From positions 124,001 through 188,000 of the forward strand of contig NZ_FOPZ01000004.1 in assembly GCF_900113615.1 (NCBI RefSeq): 64,000 bases of DNA, given 5' to 3'. Positions 12,201-18,687 of this stretch are shown here, piece by piece. Position 1 is the stretch's first letter. Each line of letters opens with the position of its first letter. The notes beneath the pieces are model-generated. The model was not told the DNA's origin, made no database searches, and saw nothing but the letters and a program-made list of their open reading frames with translations. The position numbers and the translations under genes are program-made. This stretch comes from Halorubrum aquaticum (lineage in GTDB: Archaea > Halobacteriota > Halobacteria > Halobacteriales > Haloferacaceae).

Positions 12201-12772
12201 CACGAGGCTGGCGTCCCGGCAGCACCGACTCCGAATTCACTATCCGTGATCATGGTATCCCGGAGCGTCCACGCACCCTCGGATCCTCCCGCGCTGAATC
12301 CCGACCTCCATCCTGTGATGGTGAATCCGGAGATAGTCGGCGTGGCTGGCCCCAACACTTGGATCCCTGCTGGATAGTCGATCGACTCGTTCTCGACCGT
12401 TGCTCCATCCGGCGCAATAAGCGAGATGTTCTTTCTGATGACGACTGCCTCCGTGTACGTTCCCGGACGAACTTCGATCGTGTCACCGTCGGTCGCATCA
12501 TCGATCGCCGATTGGATCGAATCGAAATCACCTACTGCTGGATCGGCCGCCACGACGATGTCCGACTGAACAGTGCCTGTACTCTCGGACTCACTGGTCG
12601 TGTTCTGTTCGGACCCCGGATCCTCGTTCGTGAGCGTTCCATCGTTTCCTTCGACGGTCGAATCGTGGGCCGCCGTTGCGAGACCACCAAAGGCGACGGA
12701 CCCACCGACCATCGAGATGATCATGAGACACGAAAAAAAGACCGCATTAAACTGCTTGCGTGTCGTCGTCAT
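3245..12772 (-). CDS. Giant surface protein: beta-helix, propeller, VWD-protease-VWD, membrane anchor
   Basis: About 3,175 residues. Order: signal peptide (1-35); right-handed beta-helix, pectin-lyase-like (about 75-395); two diverged 240-residue repeats beginning IEHDP/IEHNP (about 404-660 and 667-910); CARDB-like domains (930-1190); a beta-propeller of GLTYADGSLW-type repeats (1194-1394); VWD domain with tail (from 1550); a PEGA-like domain; a trypsin-like protease (about 2070-2370) with TAAHC, HDLAVL and GGQSGGPVW supplying the His/Asp/Ser triad; a second VWD with a similar tail (from 2417); Ig-like domains; a Gly-rich linker; a PGF-pre-PGF-like domain (about 2944-3090); an acidic Ser/Thr linker; and a final membrane helix ending RQIKKR. 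No PGF motif precedes that helix. The ATG at 12772 puts the signal peptide at the N-terminus; a GTG at 12802 would add ten residues. It probably acts in adhesion or processing at the cell surface. Confidence 0.85.
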   Translation of the reverse strand: MTTTRKQFNAVFFSCLMIISMVGGSVAFGGLATAAHDSTVEGNDGTLTNEDPGSEQNTTSESESTGTVQSDIVVAADPAVGDFDSIQSAIDDATDGDTIEVRPGTYTEAVVIRKNISLIAPDGATVENESIDYPAGIQVLGPATPTISGFTITGWRSGFSAGGSEGAWTLRDTMITDSEFGVGAAGTPASWTVANVTVTDTPTGLVAFESTGDWSVRESTFRRTGGISADDSTGDWTISRTTVRNGTDEEAINAEDSTGQWTVANATFVDNEDGIRAVGATDDWTVRDSTIDGATNNGVSAEETDGDWTLDSVTISETGGAAVDATRAEGQWTIKQSRLRNVSGAGVVADEATEGNATHNYWGASDGPSGNFNGSGAAAFENVVISPFYTDAELTTLSEEPPAREVTIEHDPSSGSTSGIGGDPKLVAEKLNIVPGGSESSIAVGGDSSVAFEIAKPSTGQTVTVEPEAGEPTVSAESIGFGIYSGDGTIGDSATILADSTRINVSVSGDTGMFADGVANDRTETSDPFAEYEVRLLRDGDVVDSTEPRLIGIGYNIGDGIKQNATAGEIEFSIPRENLNEGIDSEWVAAFSLGNDIEFAPVEVENEAGDETFNFTVDVSDVPPGEYTYRLELYDHDGLPGGGELDDRVINVFGVDEVVVESENVVDPPVSIEHNPGSSTISTPTGDGSVYADQLDIFVDTDDPVTFGGEGDLRLRVVDPDTGDAVTYTPTNDARTVPLDEIYRLGFQNDGTGEPQAQILPFPDSDSALNSDNIDVTVEGDTGIYTDGTFNEYVVELVDEEGDVIDSTDERLVGMGYEATFEQNGDIATITRDPAVGENWTVEFRVVGDNRTIPPSEQIIDQVEIDHADSDGEFEIPLNELDVDPGEYRWDLVIVDEQRAELDRERIISLSGSPQTGNGVRIREPIANEQLEITNINADGTVSAGEIIEINTTVRNTGEIETTQDVTFTVNDTLVETRDTITLGAGETQQLTFTAPTNEVDAGKTLPFTVETTDDDGSGSIEVLNESEFTVSLDSNATETTLTEETNLSVVVEVENVGGVSDSQTIAVDLLNQTEDGTRTPVSGPRESVELDPGENTTIETTVETDGLAPGAYTITTYSEDVEDNLGVTIRDEPELELAITEFNDSVVAGDTVSVTANVTDIDDTTHGEQLEFVVDGEIVETRTIEPSTTKSDYDVSGQRGIALAEDSIYVTENGDIVEIDRETGDIVSQFAAPDGTPRGLTYADGSLWFTDTTDANFEGGIVELDPETGAVRSQITNDRYDPSDLAYEDGSLWVLEVTSNSVRELDPDTGEQLSQFDVGASLDTTSPRGLSYQNETLWVGTSDTNELGQFTTDGRLIQRTGKRVTGYRSLASDGRALYGPDTDGHLTVLRQFDDSDPVSREQPTERFVYQTNESDVPEITAAVTSESANDSVTVSVNEPAGSDPTDQLVVDSIQGPSTITQTQRPSVSATVTNPTSNNTTESVAFGFDVDQDGTLETISTRELTLAPGANTTVGFTAPTSFDPGEYSYGIIAADETQRQVTVVGEEFETAVSTGDPHLVTFDGVAYDYMAAGEYTLVREPAGSLEIQARQEPIDRSNSVTINTALATTVGGESVVIDVTDSTPVQINGTPTEISDGEAVAVGNGTIERTGSSYAIVYPGEDDDPGPTDERVVVDVFDNRIDIEVRLDADRNRPVEGILGNIDDNSSNDIALANGTVVSNPSNSNELYGSFRDDWRVTENTTLFEYEGDNGPETYYDPTIPRGSFTVNDIDPDTRTEAEQLAAEAGLTPGTSAYRNALIDYALTGDESYFSSAQQQNASTDINETVTPDRPPELNGSNTLSVTATNASGDIVPGAEIKLYNDSFVILNSRQANQSGIGSWSTLTAGEYNVELYGPEGSFWGSTSVTVDNGASTTVQRTAPRLSQVTLEGDENGDGGFYGGQPVTISPEVRNDGPERPVRVQIHVDTNNDNSAEKNVFRGGLGTNISSDETGFYGYEYDPSTNGTKQVRVVTEAYLNNEWTKTDDSKLSESLKVEHNIVGYDPQNQTYNNITTSINTRTNPSASASLPNDVRISNVSLPGMDYTGGKRVINSTRKYPWSPVGELVLWNNRGNSPGYREQGHCTATIIDENHIITAAHCVYGSDYSRDSLISSGQRIWATEATKPVIEDTDEIRFVPGSNKSNNIAPNARVTYIQTYKKWTNKKKRTHDLAVLTIDDPNGDINETVIDNLNGNVNSTLASETGTFGYESYSEDSPVYGAENSLFTDSSVDDVHATGYPKKGPYVARDKAGYPESEQWDIIGDGQGTSPWTYGDCRSNNMCHQLATSGPLDESLYGGQSGGPVWKDSEGINAKPEIISILSAAPFIRGPADAIKDNIAIRINDKKYSDIGEMINNGYEQIPQENPVLDLPTQPDGDESGSATGDPHLTTYDGVAYDFQAAGEFILTNDSDGSPHVQARLRPVADRDVSVISAVATELNGTTVTIDARDEQMLTVDGIARSLETGESLAVGDGEIFRTPETYIVVYPGADGDVDDGDSRLEATVAGDRLDVVVKPNRTAVDSMTGLLGSPDGNPDNDLMLADGTTLSTSPSFETLYGQYREDYRVTAENSLFDYDAGESAAGFYDPNYPSDPVTVDDLPADDREVAIEAATNAGLEPGTAQFRDAVLDYALTEDPSYLASASMAADETEVTTDTTSAETTLTAPELTVEAGQVTSEAQPLDVTVGADHSAPDDVRVVIANGTQTVLEKNVTGAFESEETISWDTTVDGEPVADGVYTLGVIATSETGVRNTSTRGLLVDNTPPSVTVETNDTDLNATVDNTTVAFSYNDTAAGVDPDSVSVLEDGTTVTESARVNESTVRYELTDLEPGDNRTIEVRVADAAGIETNQTVSVTVATDDDSSESDADGGGGSGTTGGGGGGGTTGGVGDTTDGQDGDLETPDGPSISTTKRATISDTEPTTAGTTVNVSVGPLEWVRFGATEIDGSLTVGVYNSTPARGPQLAADQPFITGVDIGTPERVANRSATLQLELTETQLKTVSANVSTNDLVVLHASSGDETYEPIETETTRENGRVVLTAETDSFSRFIVTVDDDAGEDVEEQSSDAEESSTTDETDTGEPSTTDETGTGESSTTDDSTATAEGDTPGDESTEFPLSRVGLIMVAFVLTLAAVFVGRQIKKR

Positions 12773-12802
12773 GAGCCGACCCCACTCTCGGCAAGGAGAC
12801 AC

Positions 12803-13448
12803 AGAGAGTCCTGACCAGCAGTAACCACTCTCTTTTGTATCGACTGGTATTGACGACCAATATCGTGTAGAGCTGTATTGCTCGGTTCACAGTCGCTTAT
12901 ACAGACAAGGCGTTTGTCGACAGGAGGTGTTTTCAGGAACTTCGCAGATCTTCCGTCCTCAGTACAGCGATGAGAGTTGAAGCTCGTCGTTCTATGAGTC
13001 TCTACTCGCAATATTTTCCCCCGTTTATCAGCCACCATTAACCCCATCAGTGGGTAGATCTGTATATAGTAATACAGATCAAGACGTTTTTCTCGTCTGT
13101 CTCAATGTGTCGTTGAAGATCATCAAGCCCTGACTAAATCTGCTGTCTGTAAAATATCTGGCCTCTAATTTTCATGAATAAGGTTATTTTTCCAAGTAAA
13201 TTTGTGTTTTTAAATCCCAATGTCGATGCGGCTCATCAGAACAGTCCATCCCCTACTTGCCAAGCGATGCCAGCCGCGAGCGAGTAAGAGAGTAGGTAAC
13301 CACAATCGTTAAGACTCACATCGTGTATCTCCGTTGTGGATGTCGTTGCCCTCCAAAACAGCAGTTTTAATTCTTCGACACCGGGAGAGACAGATCAGGA
13401 TCTACGATTCATGAGCACCCGCTACCGACTGCGTCTGGCCCACCGTCT
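12803..13448. promoter_or_regulatory. Long upstream region of the giant surface gene
   Basis: No convincing gene. The short minus-strand frame at 12769-13047 has poor codon use and just extends the surface gene's leader. An AT-rich box (TACAAAAG on the minus strand near 12830) could be the TATA element of the surface gene. AT-rich runs at 13060-13230 look like further promoter or decayed DNA. Confidence 0.3.
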
Positions 13449-13601
13449 ATGGGTTTCATTCTCGATGGTCTCGAGAGTGAGGGCGTGGGGTCGTTGGCAC
13501 GGGCGGGCTACGAGGCTTTGAACGTGCGGTTCGGCGGGCGCGTGAACGTGAACACGCCCGCGAACGTGGAGCAGGCGAGCGAGTTGACGCGTGGAGAATA
13601 G
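13449..13601 (+). other. Orphan 50-codon fragment with gene-like codon use
   Basis: An ATG at 13449 opens a 50-codon frame with strong haloarchaeal third-position G/C bias, reading MGFILDGLESEGVGS and later GYEALNVRFGG before a TAG. The sequence looks like part of a larger protein rather than random DNA, but I cannot name it. It lies against the PIN-gene fragment at 13595-13696, so both may be debris from one rearrangement. Confidence 0.35.
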
Positions 13602-13696
13602 AAACTTCGGGCCGACGACGATCCGATGTCTCGTGATCCGACCGGGAGCCTTCGGCCGTCACGGTACCAATGGGCGTCGACTGGCTCCGTCAGCAA
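13595..13696 (-). pseudogene. N-terminal fragment of a PIN-domain toxin gene
   Basis: Read on the minus strand, about 100 bases match the first 32 codons of the intact PIN gene at 19268-19759 (start, EPV, the GTVTAE stretch and the IGPKFLYA-equivalent DNA). At least two small indels break the frame and the rest of the gene is missing. A C-terminal fragment of the same family is at 17932-18066. Confidence 0.6.
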
Positions 13697-13704
13697 TATT
13701 CGGC

Positions 13705-15120
13705 TCAGTGAGAGGGTCCATTCTCGAGAACGGCAACGGTATCGGACAGATCGAAGAGGCGGAGGTCATCACGTTCGTCTGCGGCTTCTTCGACGGAGGG
13801 GTTGAACCCGGAGCGGCTGAACAAGGCGAATTCATACGTCGGCTCACCACCCCCCGTGGGCGTCCAGTCGACGTGCTCCACGTCGTCTTCGAGATCCGAA
13901 AGTACAGCATAACTGAGGGGGGTACTCGTGAATTTCACTTCACCAGCGATCAGCGTTGACTCGTCAGTTGGCGCGACGATATCCACCTCCCGGCTCTTGT
14001 ACCACCACTGGGTTGGCACTTGTGTGAGCTGGTAGTCTGAATAGAGTGCCGGCACCGCCTGGTGACAGAGCGATTCAAACGTTTCGCTGACGAAATCGGG
14101 CAATTCTGGTTCGATGAGATCCGTATAGACGTTCTCGCCGTAGAGTTCGTACTGCCCCTCGCGGCCGTAGAGATACCGAAAGTAAAACCGGAAGACAGGG
14201 TCTCGAATCCGGTATCGTGTCCGCTTGCTGCGTGCCGGGTCGGAGAGTGCCGGATAGTGTTTCTCGATGATTTGGAGCGTTTCCAGCCGGTCGAAGTAGT
14301 ACGACGTGTTGGTGCTCTCGATCCCAGCCCCCTGAGCGATCTCGTTTCGACGACGGTTCCCGCTAGCCATCGACTCGAGCACGGAAAAATACGTGTTCAC
14401 CTCGTTGAGCTCCATTTGGAGGACGGTTTCGGGCTCGTCGTGGAGTGGGCCATCCGGATCGCACAGCAGCCGCGTGATGTTCTCTCCGAGGCTCTGTGAC
14501 GGATCGAGCGGGCTGAGATATCGGGGTGTGCCGCCGAAGACGCCATAGACGAACACCCGCTCTTCGGGATCGTACGTCGGCACGAACTCGTGGACGGTGC
14601 GAAACGGCAGCTGGGCGAGTTCGAGGCGGCCGTTCGGTGTCTGGGACACCCGGCCGTAGAGCGGTGCACCGCCATCGAGGACGTGGGTATGAATCATGCC
14701 GATCGCAGATCCCGTGAGTACGAGCGTTGCCTGGCTTTCGTGGACGGCCGTATCCCACAAATGTTGTATGATCGACGGGAGCCCGTCGTTCGATTCGATA
14801 AGGTACGGAAATTCGTCGATGACGATAATGGCGTCTCTCTCGGTGAGGTACGCCAAGAGCGGCTCCCACTCCTCTTTGACGGCCGTGATATCTGGATACG
14901 TCGTCGCTGCTGCCTCGACGAACCGCCTGAGTTGTGTCCTCGACGTTCCTTGGACCGCCTGATAGTACACCGCATCGTCGCGGTCAGCGATCGATCGGCG
15001 GACGAGTTCGCTCTTGCCGATCTGGCGACGTCCATAGACGATCGCGAGTTCCGCAGCATCACTCTTATAGAGCGTCTGTAACCGATCGAGTTCATCGACG
15101 CGATTGACGAACTGATCCAT
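13705..15120 (-). CDS. Archaeal AAA+ ATPase with DUF234 nuclease-like C-terminus
   Basis: 471 residues. The N-terminal AAA+ module opens with FVNRVDEL and has a Walker A variant, GRRQIGKSELV (about 30-40). The Walker B is IIVIDEFPYL (about 98-107) and the sensor segment is LVLTGSAIGM. A winged-helix region follows (about 250-310, GAGIESTNTSYYFDRL). The C-terminal part carries the DUF234/PD-(D/E)XK-like signature REVDIVAP...LIAGEVKFT (about 390-415) that would supply Asp, Glu and Lys. This matches the archaeal ATPase family that joins PF01637 with DUF234. The cellular role of these proteins is not established. It sits alone, with an AT-rich promoter region above it. Confidence 0.85.
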   Translation of the reverse strand: MDQFVNRVDELDRLQTLYKSDAAELAIVYGRRQIGKSELVRRSIADRDDAVYYQAVQGTSRTQLRRFVEAAATTYPDITAVKEEWEPLLAYLTERDAIIVIDEFPYLIESNDGLPSIIQHLWDTAVHESQATLVLTGSAIGMIHTHVLDGGAPLYGRVSQTPNGRLELAQLPFRTVHEFVPTYDPEERVFVYGVFGGTPRYLSPLDPSQSLGENITRLLCDPDGPLHDEPETVLQMELNEVNTYFSVLESMASGNRRRNEIAQGAGIESTNTSYYFDRLETLQIIEKHYPALSDPARSKRTRYRIRDPVFRFYFRYLYGREGQYELYGENVYTDLIEPELPDFVSETFESLCHQAVPALYSDYQLTQVPTQWWYKSREVDIVAPTDESTLIAGEVKFTSTPLSYAVLSDLEDDVEHVDWTPTGGGEPTYEFALFSRSGFNPSVEEAADERDDLRLFDLSDTVAVLENGPSH

Positions 15121-15326
15121 ACCTCCAGTCAGGGTGGGAGGTATATATGTGCCTCGTAATTAGAGTCTAAATAATAATAGTTTGAACTATAATAGTTTGA
15201 ACTACCATACTGAAGGTGGAGTTGCCGGATGCTTGCGTACCACGACGACCACACCGACGACTTCCGGATCTCGCCTTTGGAGTCTGTCTCCACATGACCG
15301 ATAGCAAGCGGAAGCCTCACGCTTCA
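15121..15326. promoter_or_regulatory. AT-rich intergenic region upstream of the ATPase gene
   Basis: The DNA contains repeated AATAATAGTTTGAACT motifs at about 15171-15200 (two tandem copies of ATAATAGTTTGAACTA-like sequence), suggesting a regulator site or simple promoter repeats. No gene is seen here. Confidence 0.3.
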
Positions 15327-15509
15327 CAGTAGTTGCCGAACCTCGAGTTGAGTGTCGCTGACTACCAACAGATCGTGTGGTCTCCGGTAGTTTTCCCGGA
15401 GACTGGTGGAATCATTTATATGCGCATTCATATAGGGGTAGCCATTAACATTCCTTTCAATTCGAGTAACAAGAATTAATCACAGAAGGTATTGATTCGA
15501 CAACTACTG
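15327..15509. mobile_element. 183-bp MITE, copy 1
   Basis: A non-coding element with 14-base terminal inverted repeats (CAGTAGTTGCCGAA and its near-perfect complement) flanked by the 4-base duplication TTCA (15323-15326 and 15510-15513). A second copy of identical length, about 95% identical by eye, is at 20820-21002 with a different duplication, TAAA. Two copies with their own target duplications show that the sequence has moved. No gene fits inside. A 4-base duplication is compatible with ISH3-like or some IS5-group transposases, but none with these ends is in the window. Confidence 0.85.
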
Positions 15510-15581
15510 TTCAGGGCGGGGAGGAAGTCAAGCGGCTGTTGTACTGCGACGAGAGCATCCAGATCTCCGTCCTCGATGGGA

Positions 15582-16019
15582 TCAGTCGGTGGCCGACTCC
15601 CACAGCGTGCCGACTCGGTCGTCGACCCACGGGAGCACGGTCTCCTCGAAAACACGCGTGAGATCCGTCGCGTAGTTCCGGTCGACCGCGGCGGCCGTGC
15701 CTGCGTCCGGAAGTGGATGGTAGTGATCCCGAGCGTTGTGTGGCTGGTCGTGTCGATCCCATCGACACCGTCGTCGGTCGCCGGCGCGTGTCTCGTGGTA
15801 CGAGACGTGAAAGTCGCCGTTCGTGTACGCACGGAGCTCGAGCGAGACGCTCTCGACATATTCGGGATAGTACTCGGCGTCGAGCGTCACGACGAGGCTC
15901 TCCAGGTTGTTCGTGGGAAACAGCGACGTGTGTTCCACCTCGGGTCGGCGACCGAACGCGCGGGCGAGATAGCGCAGCGTCGCCTCGTCGACGGACCGTG
16001 ACCGGTCGAAACCGGTCAC
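15582..16019 (-). CDS. TumE-like (DUF6516-like) putative toxin, copy A
   Basis: 145 residues from a GTG at 16019 that overlaps the stop of the HTH gene upstream (GTGA), the arrangement of an antitoxin-toxin operon. The protein has a central beta-rich segment and the string WDRHDQPHNARDHYHP (about residues 85-100), which resembles the His-rich end of TumE/DUF6516 toxins. The gene at 18684-19130 is a clear relative with the same motif and the same overlap. Assignment as a TumE toxin is by motif and context. The longer frame starting at 16124 overlaps the HTH gene and is less likely. Confidence 0.6.
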   Translation of the reverse strand: MTGFDRSRSVDEATLRYLARAFGRRPEVEHTSLFPTNNLESLVVTLDAEYYPEYVESVSLELRAYTNGDFHVSYHETRAGDRRRCRWDRHDQPHNARDHYHPLPDAGTAAAVDRNYATDLTRVFEETVLPWVDDRVGTLWESATD

Positions 16020-16549
16020 GCGGCGTTCTCCTCGAGAGACGAGTCCGAGCCGCGATCCCGCCGGACGGCCTCCAGTCGGTCGATCCGTTCTCGGAGGGTG
16101 TGCCACTCGCTCAACGCGAGCCACACGTCCTCCAGATCGTCGTAGTCGGCGTGGTCGAACGCGTCCACCGCCGTCGGCGACGCCGCGTCGAAGCGCTCGC
16201 GAAACGTCGCCTCGCGGTCGGTGAGCTCGGCAAGGGCGTCGTGAAGCTCGTCATGTGACAGGTCCGCGAGCCGGTTCCGAAGCCGCCACTCGAAGTACGA
16301 CTCGTTTCGGACGTACGTGAGCGGGGACTCCGAGACGGGTTCGATGACCCCGATGTGGGCCAGCCGCTCGAGATGCCGCCGGGCGGTGTCCGGCGCACAC
16401 GAGGCGCGCTCCGCGATCGCCGACACGCCCGCCGGGTCGTACAGCTGGAGCGCGACCCGATACACCCGCTCGTCGGCGGGTTCGGACTCGAGGTCCGCGC
16501 CGAATCCCTCGGCGAGTCCGAACGCTCCGGCCGGATCGTCGGAGGTCAT
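16016..16549 (-). CDS. Winged-HTH regulator, putative antitoxin of copy A
   Basis: 177 residues with an HTH at about 40-85 (GVSAIAERASCAPDTARRHLERLAHIGVIEPV), a short TYVRNESYFEWR wing, then a helical C-terminal half. The neighbouring TumE-like gene starts inside its stop codon. The homologous regulator at 18118-18687 has the same layout. Likely role: antitoxin and autorepressor of the pair. Confidence 0.7.
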   Translation of the reverse strand: MTSDDPAGAFGLAEGFGADLESEPADERVYRVALQLYDPAGVSAIAERASCAPDTARRHLERLAHIGVIEPVSESPLTYVRNESYFEWRLRNRLADLSHDELHDALAELTDREATFRERFDAASPTAVDAFDHADYDDLEDVWLALSEWHTLRERIDRLEAVRRDRGSDSSLEENAA

Positions 16550-16723
16550 GGCAGTCGATAGTAGAAGTGGCTATATTATTCTTGTGTCGCCGATTCATGT
16601 AGTCTATCGCGATGGGTGATTTGTTCGATGTGGACAGCTGGATATTTCTGCCTGCTACCTCACCGTATCGAGTGTTTCTCTCAGTTGGTGTCGGTGGGGA
16701 CTGACCGAGAGACACACAACCAG

Positions 16724-17176
16724 TCACTCTGGGCGGGGCATCGACTCGAGTTCGGCGATCTCGCCGGTCTTCTCGACGCGGGCGTACTGTCGCCGCCACG
16801 CGTCCGCCGGAAACAGGTCGTTCCGGTCGAACAGCTCCCGAGCCTCCTCGGTGAGTCGGTAGAACTTGTATGGGTAGCCACGCACGCGCTCTCCGGGCTC
16901 GACCACCAGTTCCGTGACCACACCGGCGTCCCGCAATACACCGAGGTGCCGCCGGATCGCATCCTCTCCGAGCTCCGGGTTCATGTAGTCGAGCTCCCGC
17001 ACGCTCGGCGCACCCTGCGGGTGACCGACCACGTCCGCGATCAGGTTCGCACGGGGCCGGTCGGTGGCCTTTTGCAGCGCCCGCCACGTGTCGAACCCGT
17101 CGGGCGCCGACCCCGCGTTCGGCGCGTCCGTTCCGCCGGGATCCGTCGCGTCCGTCTCCGCGGTTCGAGGGTTCAT
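16724..17176 (-). CDS. ArsR-type winged-helix transcription regulator
   Basis: 150 residues from the ATG at 17176, chosen because the 24 codons upstream are AT-rich, intergenic-like DNA. The winged helix spans about 35-110: RANLIADVVGHPQGAPSVRELDYMNPELGEDAIRRHLGVLRDAG, then the wing ending in YKFYRLTEEARELFDR. No metal-binding Cys cluster is seen. It stands apart from the TumE-like pair by about 170 bases and diverges from the gene at 17292, which it may control. Confidence 0.75.
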   Translation of the reverse strand: MNPRTAETDATDPGGTDAPNAGSAPDGFDTWRALQKATDRPRANLIADVVGHPQGAPSVRELDYMNPELGEDAIRRHLGVLRDAGVVTELVVEPGERVRGYPYKFYRLTEEARELFDRNDLFPADAWRRQYARVEKTGEIAELESMPRPE

Positions 17177-17291
17177 ACGCGCTCCTACGGACGGGGGAGA
17201 GATAAACACTTGGTCGCTGAATACAATCGATTGATCAAATAGTAACATAACCGATACTACTATTGGATCCCGAATTGGATGTCTCTGTAGG

Positions 17292-17924
17292 ATGGACGAG
17301 GGAGACGACCACGCTCACAACGACACCCACGGTACCGCTCGAAACGACTCGAAGGGCGACCTCGTCGGGAGCGTCGAGGGGGCGGGTCTATACGACGGGG
17401 AGTCGCTGTCTCTGACGCCCGAGCAACACCAGCGACTCAAGAACGGACTACATGGACCCCGGTTCGACGATGTCCGCCGGGCCGATCGTCGGTATCTCGT
17501 GATCGGCAGCGGGTCAGGCGAGCATGGGGAGCGTCGCCGGCGGGTATGCGCTCGGTTGGACGACCGCCGGGACGCCATCGCGTTCAGGCTGGAGGAGTTC
17601 GGGTTCGACGCCGACGACCTCGATCTGTGGGCGCCAGCCTTCGAGGTGTTGTCGGCGCAGGCGACGTGGGTCATCGGCGTGATCGAGGACTTCGATGGCG
17701 GGCACGTCTGGGAGCTTGGCTATCTGTACCGCCAGCAGACGAGCGTGCGAGATGTGCTGTGGCTGCTAAAGCGCGTGTACGACGATCCGGACACACAGCG
17801 GGCGCAATACGAGAACGGGATGGCTGCCTCGCATCTGGCCGCCCTCGAGGTGGCGGTAGGTGAGCGGGTCCTGGAGTGGTCAACCACCGAGGAGCTCGAC
17901 CGCACTGTGGAGGAGATCCCGTGA
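17292..17924 (+). CDS. Nucleoside-deoxyribosyltransferase-like protein
   Basis: 210 residues. After a polar N-terminal 35 residues comes RYLVIGSGSGEHGERRRRV (a beta strand and glycine turn), then LDLWAPAFEVLSAQATWVIGVIEDFDGGHVWELGYLY (about 112-150). The last segment matches the shape of the nucleoside 2-deoxyribosyltransferase active site (D-x-GT-x-E-x-GYA), with Glu in VWELGY as the candidate nucleophile. The family is common in haloarchaea as a hypothetical protein; the enzyme link is my inference. It lies among toxin-antitoxin genes, and a copy of its last codons appears at 21326-21368. Confidence 0.55.
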   Translation: MDEGDDHAHNDTHGTARNDSKGDLVGSVEGAGLYDGESLSLTPEQHQRLKNGLHGPRFDDVRRADRRYLVIGSGSGEHGERRRRVCARLDDRRDAIAFRLEEFGFDADDLDLWAPAFEVLSAQATWVIGVIEDFDGGHVWELGYLYRQQTSVRDVLWLLKRVYDDPDTQRAQYENGMAASHLAALEVAVGERVLEWSTTEELDRTVEEIP

Positions 17925-17931
17925 CGGACCG

Positions 17932-18066
17932 TCAACACGCTCGTTTCATCTGGCTGCGATACGAGAGCGTGGTGACGTCGAAGGCATCGTCGTGACGATC
18001 GAGCGTGAGCACGTGATCGACATCCAGCTCGTCCATGTGTGTGGCGACGACGAGATCGTTAAAGCG
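17932..18066 (-). pseudogene. C-terminal fragment of a PIN-domain toxin gene
   Basis: The translated fragment reads VVATHMDELDVDHVLTLDRH and closely matches the last 40 residues of the intact PIN protein at 19268-19759 (VVAAHMDELDVDHVLTFDRH). The start is missing and the original stop is lost, so six extra residues are read. It sits between the deoxyribosyltransferase-like gene and the second HTH/TumE pair. Confidence 0.75.
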
Positions 18067-18117
18067 GGATAATCCGTCCAAGAAAGTTTTATCACGTTTT
18101 GAGCCGTCTGGTGGGAT

Positions 18118-18687
18118 ATGGAGGATCCGGGTTCGGATATCCAAGCCGACACCGACGAACGGGCGCCGAACTTTGACGCGCTGACCCCGCCGGAGGAGGT
18201 TGTCCGTGGTGATCGAACACGGGACGACTTTTTCGATGCCGTGCTCGGACTCGACGACCCGGCGACAGCCAGCGAGGTTGCCGAGCGTGCGGGACACGGG
18301 GTCGACGCCGCACGTGAATACTTGGACTGGTTCGAACGGATGGGTATCGTCACCCGGGTCACGGACTCGCCGGTCACCTACGAACGGAATCAGGAGTACC
18401 TGAACTGGCGACGCGTCCAGACGCTCCGACGCGAATACGCTACCGAAGAGTTGCTTGCCCTGCTACAGTCGGAATCAGAGCGGGCGGATACACTCGCAGC
18501 TGAATTTGACGCCGAGTCCCCGACGGGCGTCTCGATCACACAGTATGCCGCAGCAAGCGACCAGTCTATCGAGGCGGTCTGGGAGCAACTCTCGTCGTGG
18601 AAAACTGCTCGTCGTCGTGTGTCTCTCCTCGAACGAGCACTCACTCCCACGTCCGGCGACGCCACGGATCTCGAATCCGCGGCATGA
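18118..18687 (+). CDS. Winged-HTH regulator, putative antitoxin of copy B
   Basis: 189 residues, homologous to 16016-16549. HTH at about 50-85 (ATASEVAERAGHGVDAAREYLDWFERMGIV) with the following TYERNQEYLNWR wing, then a helical C-terminal half with DAESPTGVSITQYA, matching DAASPTAVDAFDHA in copy A. The ATG at 18118 lies just after a GTGGGAT leader. Its stop overlaps the ATG of the TumE-like gene. Confidence 0.75.
   Translation: MEDPGSDIQADTDERAPNFDALTPPEEVVRGDRTRDDFFDAVLGLDDPATASEVAERAGHGVDAAREYLDWFERMGIVTRVTDSPVTYERNQEYLNWRRVQTLRREYATEELLALLQSESERADTLAAEFDAESPTGVSITQYAAASDQSIEAVWEQLSSWKTARRRVSLLERALTPTSGDATDLESAA

Noticed and set aside
12769-13047. 92-residue minus-strand frame upstream of the giant surface gene
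   Set aside because: It overlaps the signal-peptide region in another frame and has no haloarchaeal bias.
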